DNA of 64,000 nucleotides from Synaphobranchus kaupii. Taxonomy: Eukaryota > Chordata > Actinopteri > Anguilliformes > Synaphobranchidae. Positions within the stretch are counted from its first letter, which is position 1; the number at the start of each line of letters is the position of its first letter. Where the stretch lies: contig CM056376.1 of the NCBI GenBank assembly GCA_029718625.1, positions 25,085,130 to 25,149,129 of the forward strand, in the 5' to 3' direction. Positions 32,991 through 45,054 of this stretch are shown one piece after another. A program made the translations under genes and the position numbers. The notes under the pieces were generated by a model, which was not told where the DNA came from, searched no databases, and saw nothing but the letters and a program-made list of their open reading frames with translations.

Positions 32991-34301
32991 TGTGACCTGG
33001 CATAACACCACCTGACTACGCCACCTTGGGAATTACGCCCAAAGAAATAGTTTGTACGACTCAAGGGATTATGATCAATCCCCACATAGGCACGTTCAAC
33101 TAAATGAACAAGCAGAGACGTGGATTCAATAATAAAAACATCAAGTTTATTTGTACAATCGTAAAAACACAATAGGAAAAACCCATGCAAAAACCCACAG
33201 GATTCCGAAAAATGCACAATTAGCCTTCGCCACATTAGGGTCTTCCCTGCCACTAGGGGTGCTACTGAGTGCGTGCGGGTACGGGTCCGTGGATGACTTA
33301 CCGGAAGTGGAACCGAAAGGTCACTCACTCGTGAAGGTGCCAGCAGACATACACACATACCCACTGTAAAATGGTGAGATACGGACACGGTGAATATAGC
33401 ACAAAAGTTTCTACTTACACCCACACAATATTGCATGCAGTGAAAAGAACGGAACCACTTCCTATGGCGTCGCAACGACCTCCACGCCATCAGCACAGAT
33501 CCCAGACCACGCACTGCAACGTAAACAGTAGGGTAAGCAGCCTCGAAGCCCCAACTCGATAAACAGTTGGTTTGTCAGTAGTAGGGATGTTTAAACTACA
33601 AATACATACGGAACCCCCAGGGTAAAGGCGGATAAAATACAGTTTAAAACAATTTAAAACCCAAACTGCGCCCAGTGGCCGGAGCTCCACGTAGCTAGTT
33701 ACCGGCGAATTGATACAACTGGAGCCCCGCTATCCGCGTTCCTTCGCTCTTAAGGAGACTGAGAGATAAACACAATTTTCTAATGTCGGCAAAACAGCAG
33801 CTAGCAACGTCCTATAATGGCAGAAAATATTTATTAGTACACATGTAGTGTAGCGTTCTTGTAACCAGAATGTTTTAGCGCATTTTAGCCATGACATTAC
33901 ATTACCTCAGAAGCCAAATGCTTTCCTACTCATACCATTAACAACATGTATAAAAGATTAAAAGAAATACCTCTATAGGCTATGCACATGCAGTCTCCAG
34001 CTCCAGTCTATGGTGACTTACAATAAAATAATTTCCATCAGGACTACCTGGAACATGACGTGGGCTGCAAGTAACAGAGCAAACTGCAACGTACCTTGAA
34101 GTCAGACAGGAACTTGCATACAGGAACAGGGAAGAACAAGAACCCCAAATAGGTAAGGCATTTCCTTATACCTAGTTACTGCAGCCTATTTATAGGCATT
34201 CAGAAATGATTGATGTGTGTGTCAGCAAACCACATACCTGAATGTATGTTAACCTAGCCTATTCGCTAGTTAGGGTGACCTGTACATCGTAACCTGTTAC
34301 A
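32991..34301 (-). mobile_element. Solo-LTR-like insertion, 1311 bp
   Basis: Starts TGTGACCTGG and ends CCTGTTACA (TG..CA rule), flanked by a 4-bp TATA duplication (32987-32990, 34302-34305). Removing it and one TATA restores the LINE frame across motif C. No coding capacity; largest ORF 180 aa and unconvincing. On the minus strand it begins TGTAACAGG and has an AATAAA near 33149-33154, so I assign that orientation. Superfamily unassigned (ERV, BEL or gypsy possible). Confidence 0.7.
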
Positions 34302-35124
34302 TATACAGATGACACAGTTTTATATTCAGTTGGACGTTCTCCTGATGCTGTTCTGCGCTCTCAAGACAGCTTCAATAGTATACAGGCGGCTTTCTCTAGT
34401 CTTTACCTTGTTCTGAACACATCTAAAACAAAAGTTATGTGGTTTGGAAAAAGGTCTGTTATCCCTTTTGGAAACATCACAACAACTAATGGCTCAGTTC
34501 TGGATACAGTCACTTCTTATAAATACCTCGGTATCTGGTTAGATAATACACTTTCTTTTTCTCAAAATTTGTTACATCTTCAGTCAAAAGTAAAAGCAAG
34601 ACTTGACTTGTTGTACAGGAATCGCTCTTGCTTTACTCGCTGCAAAACTCTCCCTAATCCAAATGACCATTCTCCCGTTGTTTGACTATGGTGATGTCAT
34701 TTATATGCATGCAAGCAAGAGTGCCATTGAACGCCTTAATGTTTTGTACCACTCAGCAATTAGGTTTGCCACAATTGCCCCCTATTGAACACATCATTGT
34801 GGCTTATACACGTCTGTAAATTGGCCATCGTTGCATACTCAAAGAGAAATTAATTGGCTTATACTAGTTTACGAAACCCTCCTTGTTCTAACTCCTCCGT
34901 ATTTGATACATCTGTTAAAATTGTCATCTACTTCTTATAACACCAGAGCTGCTCGGCATATCTCGCTAGATGTTCCCCGTGTTAATACTTCCTTTGGCCA
35001 GTCCTCTTTCCAATTTGCTGCTCCTAGCAGTTGGAATGTGCTGCAAAAGACTTTGAAACTGGACAAATTGATCTCCCTCATTACTTTTAAGGACTCTATT
35101 GCAGTTGTTTACACACACCTGTAA
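34302..35124 (+). pseudogene. LINE reverse transcriptase, second part
   Basis: Resumes with YTDDTVLYSVGRSPDAVLRS (motif C), LVLNTSKTKVMWFGKRSVIP, SYKYLGIWLDNTLSFSQNLL, then frameshifted pieces NVLYHSAIRFATIAPY and VNTSFGQSSFQFAAPSSWNV, the usual C-terminal block of fish LINE ORF2 proteins. Confidence 0.85.
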
Positions 35125-35395
35125 CTGTCAGCCAGCCTTTTAACTGACATTTAAATTTCTCTGTTCTGTTTCATGTTTTGCATGACTTGTATTCTTTGGT
35201 TTTATATGGTTGTTTGTTGGTCTTTGTTTAAATTTTTTCTCCTGCTTTTGTGATATATGTATTATTTGTGTCTAAATTTTTTTTTTTGTCCTTTTCCCTT
35301 TTACCCTTCGAGAGATCTTTTTGTCCTCTCGCCAGGCCGTCATTGTAAATAAGAAATTGTTCTTAATTGACCTGCCTGGTTCAATAAAGGTTAAA

Positions 35396-36589
35396 CACCA
35401 GGCAAAACTAATAGAGTACTCTTTCTGACAGTTCATCTTGATATATGGTTGCCCACACTGCAAATGACTCCCCTCAACATATTCACAAGTATTAAAATTG
35501 GATATTGTTGAGCAGAGGAATTTCTCTCCTTATAATGACCAGGTAGATCCAAGAAGAAAAGGATTTATTTATTTGCAGAAAGAGTCCAGTACTTGCACAC
35601 ACAAGGTGGTCAAGCATGAACTGAAGAGACGGAGGCAGTCTCCGCCATATTTAATCAAACTAATACATAGATTATCTTACTTCTGATTGGTGCAGTTAAT
35701 ACATAGGCATAGAGTGGAATATAACATACAATTCTATCGCTGATTGGTACATGGTTACACATTAGCATATAGTGGTTAGCATACAAAGTCAATGATTGGT
35801 TGGCTTATCATGTAACATGCATATTGGATGAGTGTAGTGACCCCCAGCCCTTAACGTCACACAAACAGTTTTCAATAACTATTTGGTCTTCCAGGGTCGT
35901 CTTGTTTTCAGGATTCAACATGAAGTGTCTCTTCTGGCTCTCTAGCGATAAGATGGGCCATATATCCTTGAGCCTGGGATGTAAGTGGGTCAGAGGCCAC
36001 AGGCCTGCAGAACAGAGAGGAGACAGACAGAAGGGAGAAAGAGACAGACAGAAGGGAGACAGCAAAATGCACGTACACACAAGCTATAAGCTATATATAT
36101 TTTGTCTCTGGTTTGCTTTGGCTGACTGAGAGATAAACCGAGACCTTCCAGTAATATACACTTCAATTGGTATGATTGTACAATTAATATATATGTATAG
36201 AGATCTTTTCTCCATTACTGTGATTATACTAGTGTGAAAACACCCTTCTCTTCAATATCCAGTAGCTACGATCCTGGCTTGGTCGCTCCATCTCCGTTTT
36301 CCCCCGTGTCATTCCAGTTTGTGACTGGTATTCATGAAAGGGAATGTTGGCAACCCTGTACAGTAGTTATGATTACAGTTGGAGTAGCATTGAATTTTGT
36401 ACCCTGAAATACATCTTGCCTGTCTTGACTTTATATTCTGTGTTTTAGCACAAAAACAGACACACCAGTGACTGGATTGAACAGTGATTAGCACTAGAAA
36501 AGCATGCTGAGATGTCTAACGCATCATAAATTCTTCCTCTCTATGTTCTACTCAAACATTCCAAGAATTTCCACATAAACATCTCTGCA
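35396..36589. other. Intergenic region without recognised gene
   Basis: The stretch 35500-36140 has the feel of an LTR or DNA-transposon remnant (repeated GATTGGT phrases at 35686, 35740 and 35792), but I could not find matching ends. Confidence 0.35.
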
Positions 36590-36604
36590 AAATCGCTACA
36601 GTTA

Positions 36605-37002
36605 GGGTTGCGGTAGTACAGCGGTAAAAGCGCCGACTTTCAGTCGGTGCGGTTGTGCTCCGAGGATCGGGGTTCGCGCCCCGGTCCTGCCAGATCCGAG
36701 CATGGCCGGCGCCCTGTGGGAGCAGCAATTGGCGGCTGCTTCCGGGTGGGGGAAGGGGCTCGGAGAGAATCGCTGCACGCATAGCGGCCCTGGGCGAGCT
36801 GGAATCACGGTCAGGAGCTCGGAGGAGTCGCGCCCTGAAGAGGACGTGGCGCCCTCCTGTCCTACCGCCGGCTGACGGGGTTGTGTAGCAGTGATTCTCT
36901 AGTGGTTGCTACATGGGGGGAATTGAATTAGAATAGGGGTTCAATTGGCTACTAAATTGGGAGAAAATGGGGAAAAATCAGAAACAAATTTTTTTTTTAA
37001 AG
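36605..37002 (+). mobile_element. tRNA-derived SINE with perfect 15-bp target duplication
   Basis: Flanked by AAATCGCTACAGTTA at 36590-36604 and 37003-37017. The head looks like a tRNA: A-box region GTAGTACAGCGGTAAAAGCG and B-box GGGGTTCGCGCCCC. A GC-rich unrelated body follows, then a tail (GGCTACTAAATTGGGAGAAA) ending in an A/T-rich run. Plus orientation; recent insertion judging by the duplication. It lies between the LRRC74-like gene and nos1. Confidence 0.9.
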
Positions 37003-37017
37003 AAATCGCTACAGTTA

Positions 37018-40000
37018 AAGCTGACCACAGATTATCTCCACTCTCTCCTTGTTCTGCAGCATTACAGACTCAGACTCAAAATGAATTCACAAAGTTCTTG
37101 ACAGAGAAATATTTTTTATTAAGTCAATGCAAAGTCTTTTGGAGTATGCAATAAATGGTAAACGCCCAAGGTTGATAAATTTCACAATAAAAGGAGCACT
37201 GCAGAGGCTTGTTTGGATCAGATTTCAGCAGCAGTGAAATAAACACTAATATCCTTTAAGCACATTACTGTCCAATCTGAGAGGGTGAAGGCAGTTATGA
37301 TAGTCATATTGATACAGTGCTGGAAAATAGACATAGCTTCTTTTAAACATCACAGCATACATCATGCAGTCAGATTTCTTTTGTAGTTTCCAATATTTAA
37401 AGGATATGAAATACATTGTAGTTTTTTTTATATTTTCCACACAGAAAAGACAAATAGCCATTTATAACCAAAATACATTCTTAAAAAAGATCTCATATAG
37501 TTAAGTTTTACTTAGTTTCTTTGCCTTCGTAAATATTTTTTTGCACATTTTACATCACAGAGTTTAAACGGTTCTCGTTCCATTCAAAAATAAAGAAACA
37601 CAAGTAAATTTTTAGTGAAAACTACATACAATTAACAAAGTTGGCTGTTCCCCCACAAGAAAAAAAGTTTTCAATTAAAAATCTAATTTATATATGCCAG
37701 TAGCACAGAAATCCATAAAGCATCTTAAAATCATTTAGCTTCTGTAATGCCAGAGGCAGATTCTTTTCTCCACAAATAAAAGACAGGTTAAGGACATAGA
37801 ATAGGCAAAAAAATTAACACAAAATAAAAACTCTGACCAGCTGTAACTGGTTAACTACAATAAACCTTTGAACCATAGGTCAAACCACATGAAGATTGCA
37901 CTGGGTTGACTTATCAAAGCCCTATAAAAAGGCAGAGATTTAAAAAGATATGGTCACCAAAAATAAAAAATAATTCATTACAAGAGATACTCTGCATGCA
38001 TTGATGTTTGCAATTCTAAGAAAAGGAGATGAACAGTTTTTATTATATTGGCTACTCTTTATGAGAAGGGTTGAAAGCCAAGCAGGAGCAGTTATTATGA
38101 TTAGTATTATTTTTTTTATTTGGGAATGAATATTTGGCTGTTAAGCTGTTATGTTTGCAGGAGGGGTAGCATTCCAAGCTGGTGCATATCGGCAGAGAGA
38201 AACCACAAACAGTACCGATGACGTACATCGCAGCCTTGACTGACAAGAACATGAAACATGTCAAGGGACAGCGTTACAAGGAATGGAAAACAAGCCTGCA
38301 TGTGTGACTATTTTTATTTTCAAAGAGAGGTAATTGAACGGTTAGTAAGTGGATATGCACTACGTAAATATATCTTCAGACGTAAGGCCGTAATGGAGGG
38401 GGGTGGGGCTTACAGGATCTATCTACGAAACATGCCGGATGACCATAGAAGTACCATGGCAACCACATGCGTGAGGTTCACGAGCCAGCGCACGAGAGCT
38501 TGATCCAGTCAAGAGAACTACTGCAGTTACAGGCATAGGGAGAAGACCTCAAGGTGGAAGGAAAAAGCATTGACACCTCTACTGTAAGGCAATAGTCAGT
38601 CCTCAATACATTCCGGACACAAAAGAATCTCATCTCATCTGGAAAACCGAAGATGCAAGGCTGACTGCACAGATGGCCAAATGGACATGACAAATGTTGG
38701 GGACCCCCGGAGAGAGGCACAACAGTTTTGGGGTGACGGGAGTGAAAAGGGGCGTTCACTTCTTAAGGCCGTGGCGCTTGCTGACTGGCCCTTTGTGGTC
38801 TCCTCATTAAGAAAATCCCTCACCCTTTCACAAGGAGGAGTGAAGGCTGTGCGGGACCTGCAGGTGACCCTTCCCCCGGAAGCAGATACTGTGAGACATC
38901 CATGCAAAGTCCATTGCTTGGCTGTTGGTCAGCCACAGATTAAAACAAAGTAACAAGAAAAAGCGTCAAATTTATCTGTTCCTTAAATGATATCACTGTG
39001 TGACATCACTGTGTTCTCCAGCAAATACCCCAGGAAACCAAAGTGTAACTCAGCCATTAGTTAATCAGCAGCGTTATATGAATCCTTATGGTAGGAAGGC
39101 TGTTAAGACAGGCATGCCTCTGGTCCCTAATTTCCTGAACACAACGCATAACATGTGTAAGGAACAAAGCTTTCACCACAACGCCAGTGAATAACAGCGA
39201 TGTTGATGACAGCAAGTACAGTACAGTAATTTAGCCTTTCCCCCTGACTAAAAAAGGCAGTGGCCTCCGCCAAGCATCATTCTGCAACCACAGCCGAGAC
39301 GTGACACCGGACTGGAGAAATAAGAAAGTAATTTTATATTCTGACAGCAGCACAGACATGCAGGTAAAAAAATTGACACATTTTGATGGGCTCTGTCAGC
39401 GTGCTATTGGATATTGTTGCTCTGACTAATATACGGTGCCCAAAATGAAATATTCCATAGTCTCGTTCATAGAAATGTGAGATTTCCGTTCACTGTGTGT
39501 AATAAGCATATAGAGCATGTATATTAGTTTATTTCCATTGTTATCTTTTTGATAAAAAGGTAGTATTTGGAGCTGCCTCCAAAGTATTATCCAAACGCAT
39601 CAAAACTGAAGTAGCACTTGGCTAACCAGTTGCTTTCTCATAGTAGTTAAATGTTTATGTTTACCTTTGTTTAGCTTTGTTGTCCTTGTTTTTAGCTGTA
39701 TGTCTATTCTGGGTAAGTCCATTGAGAGCAACGAAAAACCAGAGTCAAATTCCTTGTATGTGTTCACATACTTGGCCAATAAAGCTGATTCTGATTCTGA
39801 AAACATCAGGTCAAATACCTGCTGAACTAAGACTGATGCTCCTCCATGTCCTCAAAATGATTCAAATTTCACATCATGCATCCTGTCCAAGTCTCATTCA
39901 CAACCCTAAATACCACACTTCGGGAAAAGGCATTGACTCTCTTATTAAATAGTTAACATTGAATATATTAAGAATATATCATTTTCTCACTCATGCATTG

Positions 40001-40719
40001 ACACTGAGAAAAGTTGTATGTTGGGTGCACATTGCGTCATAAATCAGTAAAAGCAGATCCATTTGAAAAATAAAACGTACAATTTTGGAAAATCTTTAAA
40101 AATTAAAATAAAGAGTTACCACAGACTAAGTGCACAGCCTGACCATTACAAAGCGTAATTGGTAGAAAATAATTGCAGGTAATTTTTTTTTACAGTATAA
40201 AACTTGGCACAGTATCCATGTCTAGCTTCGGTAATACTTGGCTCCCAAGTGGTCTCTTCCAGAAAGAGTGTGGAAGTTGAGCACAGTCCTATGAGCAGAA
40301 CACCCTGGAAAACATATCAAATCAAGCATGGAAAAACAAATTTACATCTTTGTGTTCATCCTCCACACAAACTCACTGTGAGTCTTGTTGATTGAAGGAT
40401 TAGATTAGATTAAAGCCAGAGTGTTCAGGCAGTCTTCGGACAGCTCGTTTACTGGGCCTTATCTTGAAGTGCACAAGTGTGAATGTGGGGGGAAAAAGGA
40501 CCCATTCGCAAGGATGTAATCCCGTTAGATAGGAGCCTTTTAAACTGTGGTTTCTATGGTTACCATTCTGAGTTTGTCATATTGTTCCAGAGGCTGTATC
40601 TGCGATAACCTACCGCTTGCAGGCCCCTCCTACACTAAGTCATGTAACAAACAGGGATTATGTTAGGACATAAAGATATTTATCCTACGAAAACCCAAGG
40701 CAAGCTGGGATAGACTTAC
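37018..40719. other. Region downstream of nos1 exon 15, likely intron plus 3' UTR
   Basis: No confident exon. The expected tiny last coding exon of nos1 (the few residues after the conserved tail) should lie here but was not identified. 39650-39800 resembles a LINE 3' end, finishing CCAATAAAGCTGATTCTG. AT-rich, with several AATAAA hexamers. Confidence 0.4.
39650..39800 (+). repeat. LINE 3'-end fragment
   Basis: Ends TTGGCCAATAAAGCTGATTC plus short TGATTC repeats, the kind of 3' tail seen on fish LINEs. Preceded by TCAAATTCCTTGTATGTGTT. No coding part. Confidence 0.55.
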
Positions 40720-40838
40720 TCGTCAGAGTCCTTTTTGCTCTCCTCAATAAAAGCGATGGATTCAGACCGCAGTCTGTTGGTGACCTCATACGTGCGTAGC
40801 GTAACGCCAAAAATGTCCTCGTGATACCGGTTTTCATC
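40720..40838 (-). CDS. nos1: nos1 exon 15 of window (C-terminal regulatory tail)
   Basis: [20 protein letters not shown], then [20 protein letters not shown]. The tail inhibits electron transfer without calmodulin in mammalian nNOS, and RSES carries the phosphorylatable serine. CACCCCAG acceptor. The exon ends GAC GA at a GTAAGT donor. If the intron were retained, GAG TAA would end the protein at ..DSDE. The mammalian protein continues a few residues (VFSS), and that mini-exon is not identified. Confidence 0.95.
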
Positions 40839-41114
40839 CTGGGGTGAAGAGCGAGAGGGAAAACACCACAAAACCTCCAGTGAGCATTTAGAGACAAAAA
40901 ATATCATTTTTAAAATTTTCTATTTTCTTTAATTTGGGAGAGCAGACAAGCCCCCTGAGAATTGGGAGAGTGCAAACAAGCACACGCCATACTCCAAACC
41001 ACAGGCTGTCAATCAATCAGCTGTTTCTTTTCACTACTCAGTCTTCCAGTCACGCTTGCACACACACTGAGTCAGAGGATGACACTATGTGCAGCTTGTG
41101 CAGGCAGACTAGAG

Positions 41115-41307
41115 CAGTGGTGCTCAGCCTTGTTCCTGGAGATCTACTGTCCTGTAGGTTTTCACTCCAACCCTAATAAAGCACACCTCATTCAACAGTT
41201 AGAGATCTCCTTGAGCTGCTAATTACTATAATCAGGTGTGCCAAATTAGGGTTGAAATGAAAACCTACAGGACAGTAGATCTCCAGGAACAGGGTTGGGG
41301 ACCATTG
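41115..41307. mobile_element. 193-bp hAT-type MITE
   Basis: Long inverted arms (GAGATCTACTGTCCTGTAGG and its complement) starting CAGTGGTGCTC, with an 8-bp target duplication GACTAGAG / GACAAGAG (41107-41114, 41308-41315, one mismatch). A further repeat-like segment follows at 41316-41530 without clear ends. In the nos1 intron between exons 14 and 15. Confidence 0.82.
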
Positions 41308-41763
41308 GACAAGAGCAGAGATTTTCAACATTTTCTCATCCAGGGACCCGCACCCAGGATCAAAGGCATCCAGGGGACCGCCATCATAATTTCAAAAAGT
41401 GTTATACTTAAAAAAGGCTTTATATTTTTAAATATTTCCCTAAATCTATATATAGTTATTGTACATCAAGTCTGGCCAGGGACCGCCTAGGGAATCTTCT
41501 AGCACCCCCTGGGAAAACCCAGGGACTAGAGCATCAGATTGACCAAAGGGAGAGCAATGGAAGTCCCACCAGCTGAAATCCCTGGGCTGCCATAGCCTGA
41601 ACATGTTACCTCACCTTGGGGGTCATCCATACACTAGACACTAGTGCCTTCACAAGATGAACCAACCAGCAGTCCAGAAGAACCAGCATGCTTTTAACAC
41701 CTGCCTTGTTTCACCTCGTGTACAACAGCCATGAGCAAAGCAAACGCCATGAACGGGACGTAC

Positions 41764-41958
41764 TCGTAATTTGCTGATGTAGAAGCCGGCGTCCTCCAGC
41801 GACATGTTGCCTTGCAGTTTGATGATGTGCTGGATGGTCTTCAGAACGTCCCCCGCCATGGTCACGTCCCCGCACACGTACACGTGGCCCCCCCGCTCCT
41901 TTAGGCTGGTGTACACCGCCTCGGACAGCTGCTCGCGGAGCACGTCCTGGACGTATTT
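41764..41958 (-). CDS. nos1: nos1 exon 14 (NADPH-binding)
   Basis: KYVQDVLREQLSEAVYTSLK, ERGGHVYVCGDVTMAGDVLK, TIQHIIKLQGNMSLEDAGFY, ISKLR. YVCGDV with its Cys is part of the catalytic core that aligns FAD and nicotinamide. Sixty-five codons, phase 0 on both sides. Donor GTACGT. Confidence 0.97.
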
Positions 41959-42089
41959 CTGAGAGAGCGCGAGAGAAAGAGCGTGCGGTTACGTTCGTGG
42001 CTGTCTTTCAGACGGATCTGTAAGCGGCTTTCTGAACCGCCGGCCCATTGAAGGAGCCCGTTTCGCTGACAGACAGACGCAGTGCAGAC

Positions 42090-42238
42090 CTTTGGTTTTC
42101 CGGGCTCTCGTGAGTATGCCGTGTACAGCTCATGGAACACCCCTTGGTTTTTGGCCTGGGTCGTCTCCTCCTTGTAAATGTGGTCTATCTGAGACTGCCG
42201 ACACCCAAACACCAGAATCATAGGGCTGGAATCAATTC
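42090..42238 (-). CDS. nos1: nos1 exon 13
   Basis: GIDSSPMILVFGCRQSQIDH, then IYKEETTQAKNQGVFHELYT and AYSREPGKPK. FGCRQS and AYSRE bind the 2'-phosphate side of NADPH. Acceptor CGTAATAG, donor GTCTGC. Confidence 0.97.
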
Positions 42239-42436
42239 CTATTACGGGACAGGAAACATATATCAGTGGGATATTAACACAACAACATAATAAGATTAGA
42301 TAACACTCTGTCTTATGTTTTACATTCATTTGTTTTATGTTGCAAAGCTGTTTTAATATAAGCAGCACAGGCGATACAAATAATAGAAAATTAAGTACAG
42401 ATGATGGAAAAAGTACATATGCTACATACACCACAT

Positions 42437-42463
42437 GACACACACACACACACACACACACCA
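42437..42463. repeat. (CA)n microsatellite
   Basis: About 13 CA units just upstream (gene sense) of exon 13. A second CA/CG-rich run lies at 43797-43845. Confidence 0.9.
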
Positions 42464-42694
42464 AAAATACTCAGTGTTAAATCAACTCTAACACACTGTA
42501 CGGACCACATGTGCTCTGTGAGAGTTCAAAAAGCTCTGTCAGAGATGATTTACACTTAATATTTTGCAGTACACCTTAAAAAATGACATAAGGCTGCATA
42601 AGTGCACTCTACCCAGATAGTTATATATAAAATGTAATGTAATATAATTCAGATCACTGATGATGTAGAGTATATGTATAGTAATGAAACTAAC

Positions 42695-42816
42695 CCTTGT
42701 GTTCATAATCATACAGTCTCTGTTGCCAAAAGCTTCTGAAAGGAGCAATGCCAGTTCCTGGGCCCACCAGGAGGCAAGGAAGTTTGGGGTCTTTGGGCAT
42801 TCGGAAGGTCGGAGCG
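42695..42816 (-). CDS. nos1: nos1 exon 12
   Basis: [20 protein letters not shown], then [30 protein letters not shown] is the conserved pyrophosphate loop for NADPH. TTCTCCAG acceptor, GTTAGT donor. Phases match exons 11 and 13. Confidence 0.97.
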
Positions 42817-43178
42817 CTGGAGAACAGATGGAAAACAGATGAGAAACAGATGTTTGCAAAGACTCAGTACGTCTCTAAGGATCTACAGAAAGCACACGGG
42901 TGTAAAACGAGCCTTTCTAACCAGCAGCGTTTTAAACAGCCTCGTTCGGGTTTAATGTCTGCTACTGTGGGATGTTTGGAGTGCCTCTCTTCAAAAGTCC
43001 TCGACAGAGAGTCAGACACTAATATGGTTTTATCAAGGTAATGTGTGCGCGGCTCATTAATTATCTGCCAATGGACCGTGGGGTCTTTGTTGTACACTGA
43101 CAGAAAGGCAGCGGCGGTAAATTAAGACATTATGTAACATATGGCGTCTCCCCCGCAGAGCAGAGAACGGCGTGTTAC

Positions 43179-43266
43179 CCTCTAACGAAACACGGAACCA
43201 TCTCCTCAGTCTCTATCCTGTTCAGCCAAGACGAACACACGCCATGGTGTAGTGGACCTTCTCCAT
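43179..43266 (-). CDS. nos1: nos1 exon 11
   Basis: [20 protein letters not shown], then [19 protein letters not shown] is the FAD-phosphate loop conserved in NOS. CTCTCACAG acceptor, GTAACA donor. Confidence 0.96.
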
Positions 43267-45054
43267 CTGTGAGAGGAAACAGACCATTGAAAATGGCAAG
43301 TGACTAAGAACACAGCTCCCAGCAAAAAAGAAAAAAATAAATTAGAGAGAGGTCCAGAACACGCTGCAGTTTAACTGGTAATTATATGATTACGCAAATT
43401 ATTTTTTGCGCTCGTGGCGAATTTGTGCAATGCAGTTTGGGAGGCATGATTTCCCGCTTTGCCGCATTAGTCAATAAACCCAGCGTGTTGCCAGTCAGCT
43501 GCCCCTGAATGCATCTAAATGTGGAATACAAGACCTCTTCCTGCGCCCACATTTCAAATCCGTAATTGAATGGGTCATTACATGCAAGTTATATGGATTT
43601 GTGCAGAAAACAGAGCTCCTCGCATCTCAGTAACTTCTAGCTTCCTGTCTCAAAGGAGCACAAAATGTTCTTCACAGGAAACAGACAGCATTGTCCATTT
43701 CAATGTTTGCTAAATGTAATTGCATTACATGAACAATTACAAAAACATTTCATGAATGTCCCAGTTTGTCCTCTCTCCCCTCCCCTACGCTGTTCACACA
43801 CACGTGAGCACGCACACACGCACGCACGCACGCACACACACACATGCTGTAGATACTAGCCTCCAAAGAGAGTACCGGGAACACTGTTCACTTTACAGTA
43901 TTTGCTGGGCTACCTGGTATCAGCAGATATGAAACAGCAGCCAAAAAGCCCAAAAATCTCCACTATATCCCATTAAGTACGTGTCTACATTATTGATGAT
44001 AAACAGACATGCGGATACGTTTAAACAGGTAAATATATGCATTGTAGCTGCAACAATTAGACGGTATGAATTCCATATGAAATCCTGGTCCATGTTTGGT
44101 ACGTTGCACGATCATGCCTAGCTATATCACTAAAACCCTGCCAGTCGGAAGTTCGGAACATGGCATTATATTTATCTAATTTAACAAATGATGTAATATT
44201 AGATTAATTACACATGCAACACTGATCCCCAGGGGTTACAGAATCACAAATAAAATGCATGTACTAAGAATACATGTCTAATTTGTTTTTCATTGATGGA
44301 GCTTGAATATGGAGACCAAAGGATGATACCCCAAACTTCACTCTCTTTTTCAGGAATACATTCTAAGTGCTACACCTATACAACCAATTGACATCAGTAG
44401 TTCCCAGGTATAATAAAGTCATAGAGATGTTGAAACAACTTTATTTAAAATGTAAATAGTAACAATACTGCTAATTTCTCATTTAATAAATATCAGCCAT
44501 ACAATGGTGCATTAACAAAATGACCAAACCAAAGATTCTGAACAAATCCATGAAGGTCACGCAGTTTTCAAAAGCTCTGCAAAATCAGAAATATCTTTTC
44601 AAAAAGTGTCAAATGAACCTTTGACCATTTATTGCAAATCTTGTAATTGCAGTTTCACTAATTTTTTCCAGTTTTTCCAAGCTTGGTTTTATAGTTTTTC
44701 AGATTTCCAACAGATGACCAATTCCAGCAATTTATGAAAATTTTATGGTAAACTGAACAATAACTCATGGATACTCGAATCCAAATCCGACCCTGGTTTT
44801 CTTTTCTCCCAAGTAATTAATTAACTGAACAATTAGTGATACCGATTGGCCAGAATGTTTTCTCACCTGACTCCCAGGTAAAGGGAGGGTGGAAAATCAG
44901 CTGTTATCTGACCTTGAGGACTGTTATTTGAGTAACAGGGCTAGAACTAGTGCATTTTGATAGACTGACTGACTGACTGACTGACAGAAAGACATTCTGG
45001 CTGAGCAAACACACAGCCAGCGGCAGAGTTTGACGGACAGCCCCCGGCCCTCAC
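43267..45054. other. nos1 intron 10 of window
   Basis: No exon or classified element. Contains the CA/CG-rich microsatellite at 43797-43845 and AT-rich DNA elsewhere. Confidence 0.6.

Larger units (their letters stand above)
30718..35395 (+). mobile_element. Second LINE (Jockey-superfamily type), decayed and split
   Basis: Plus-strand pieces in order: N-terminal segment with LLLMISGNVHVHPGCDV (30718-31161), endonuclease (31151-31860), linker, reverse transcriptase (about 32460-34790), C-terminal part (34800-35124), and a 3' tail ending CCTGCCTGGTTCAATAAAGG. That tail type is widespread at fish LINE 3' ends. Many stops and frameshifts. A 1.3-kb LTR-like insertion (32991-34301) splits it exactly at the ADDT box. 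Clade not resolved (I/Nimb or CR1/Rex-like). Confidence 0.8.

Noticed and set aside
32972..33514. 180-codon ORF in the LTR-like insertion
   Set aside because: Low-quality composition, no domain, lies wholly within the LTR-like segment.
36605..36690. Possible functional tRNA gene
   Set aside because: A and B boxes are present, but it is the head of a SINE with a body, tail and target duplication; it does not fold as a standard cloverleaf by eye.
38478..38759. Possible last nos1 exon (a VFS-like reading near 38550, minus strand)
   Set aside because: The phase with the exon 15 donor does not give the nNOS ending, and the acceptor is weak.
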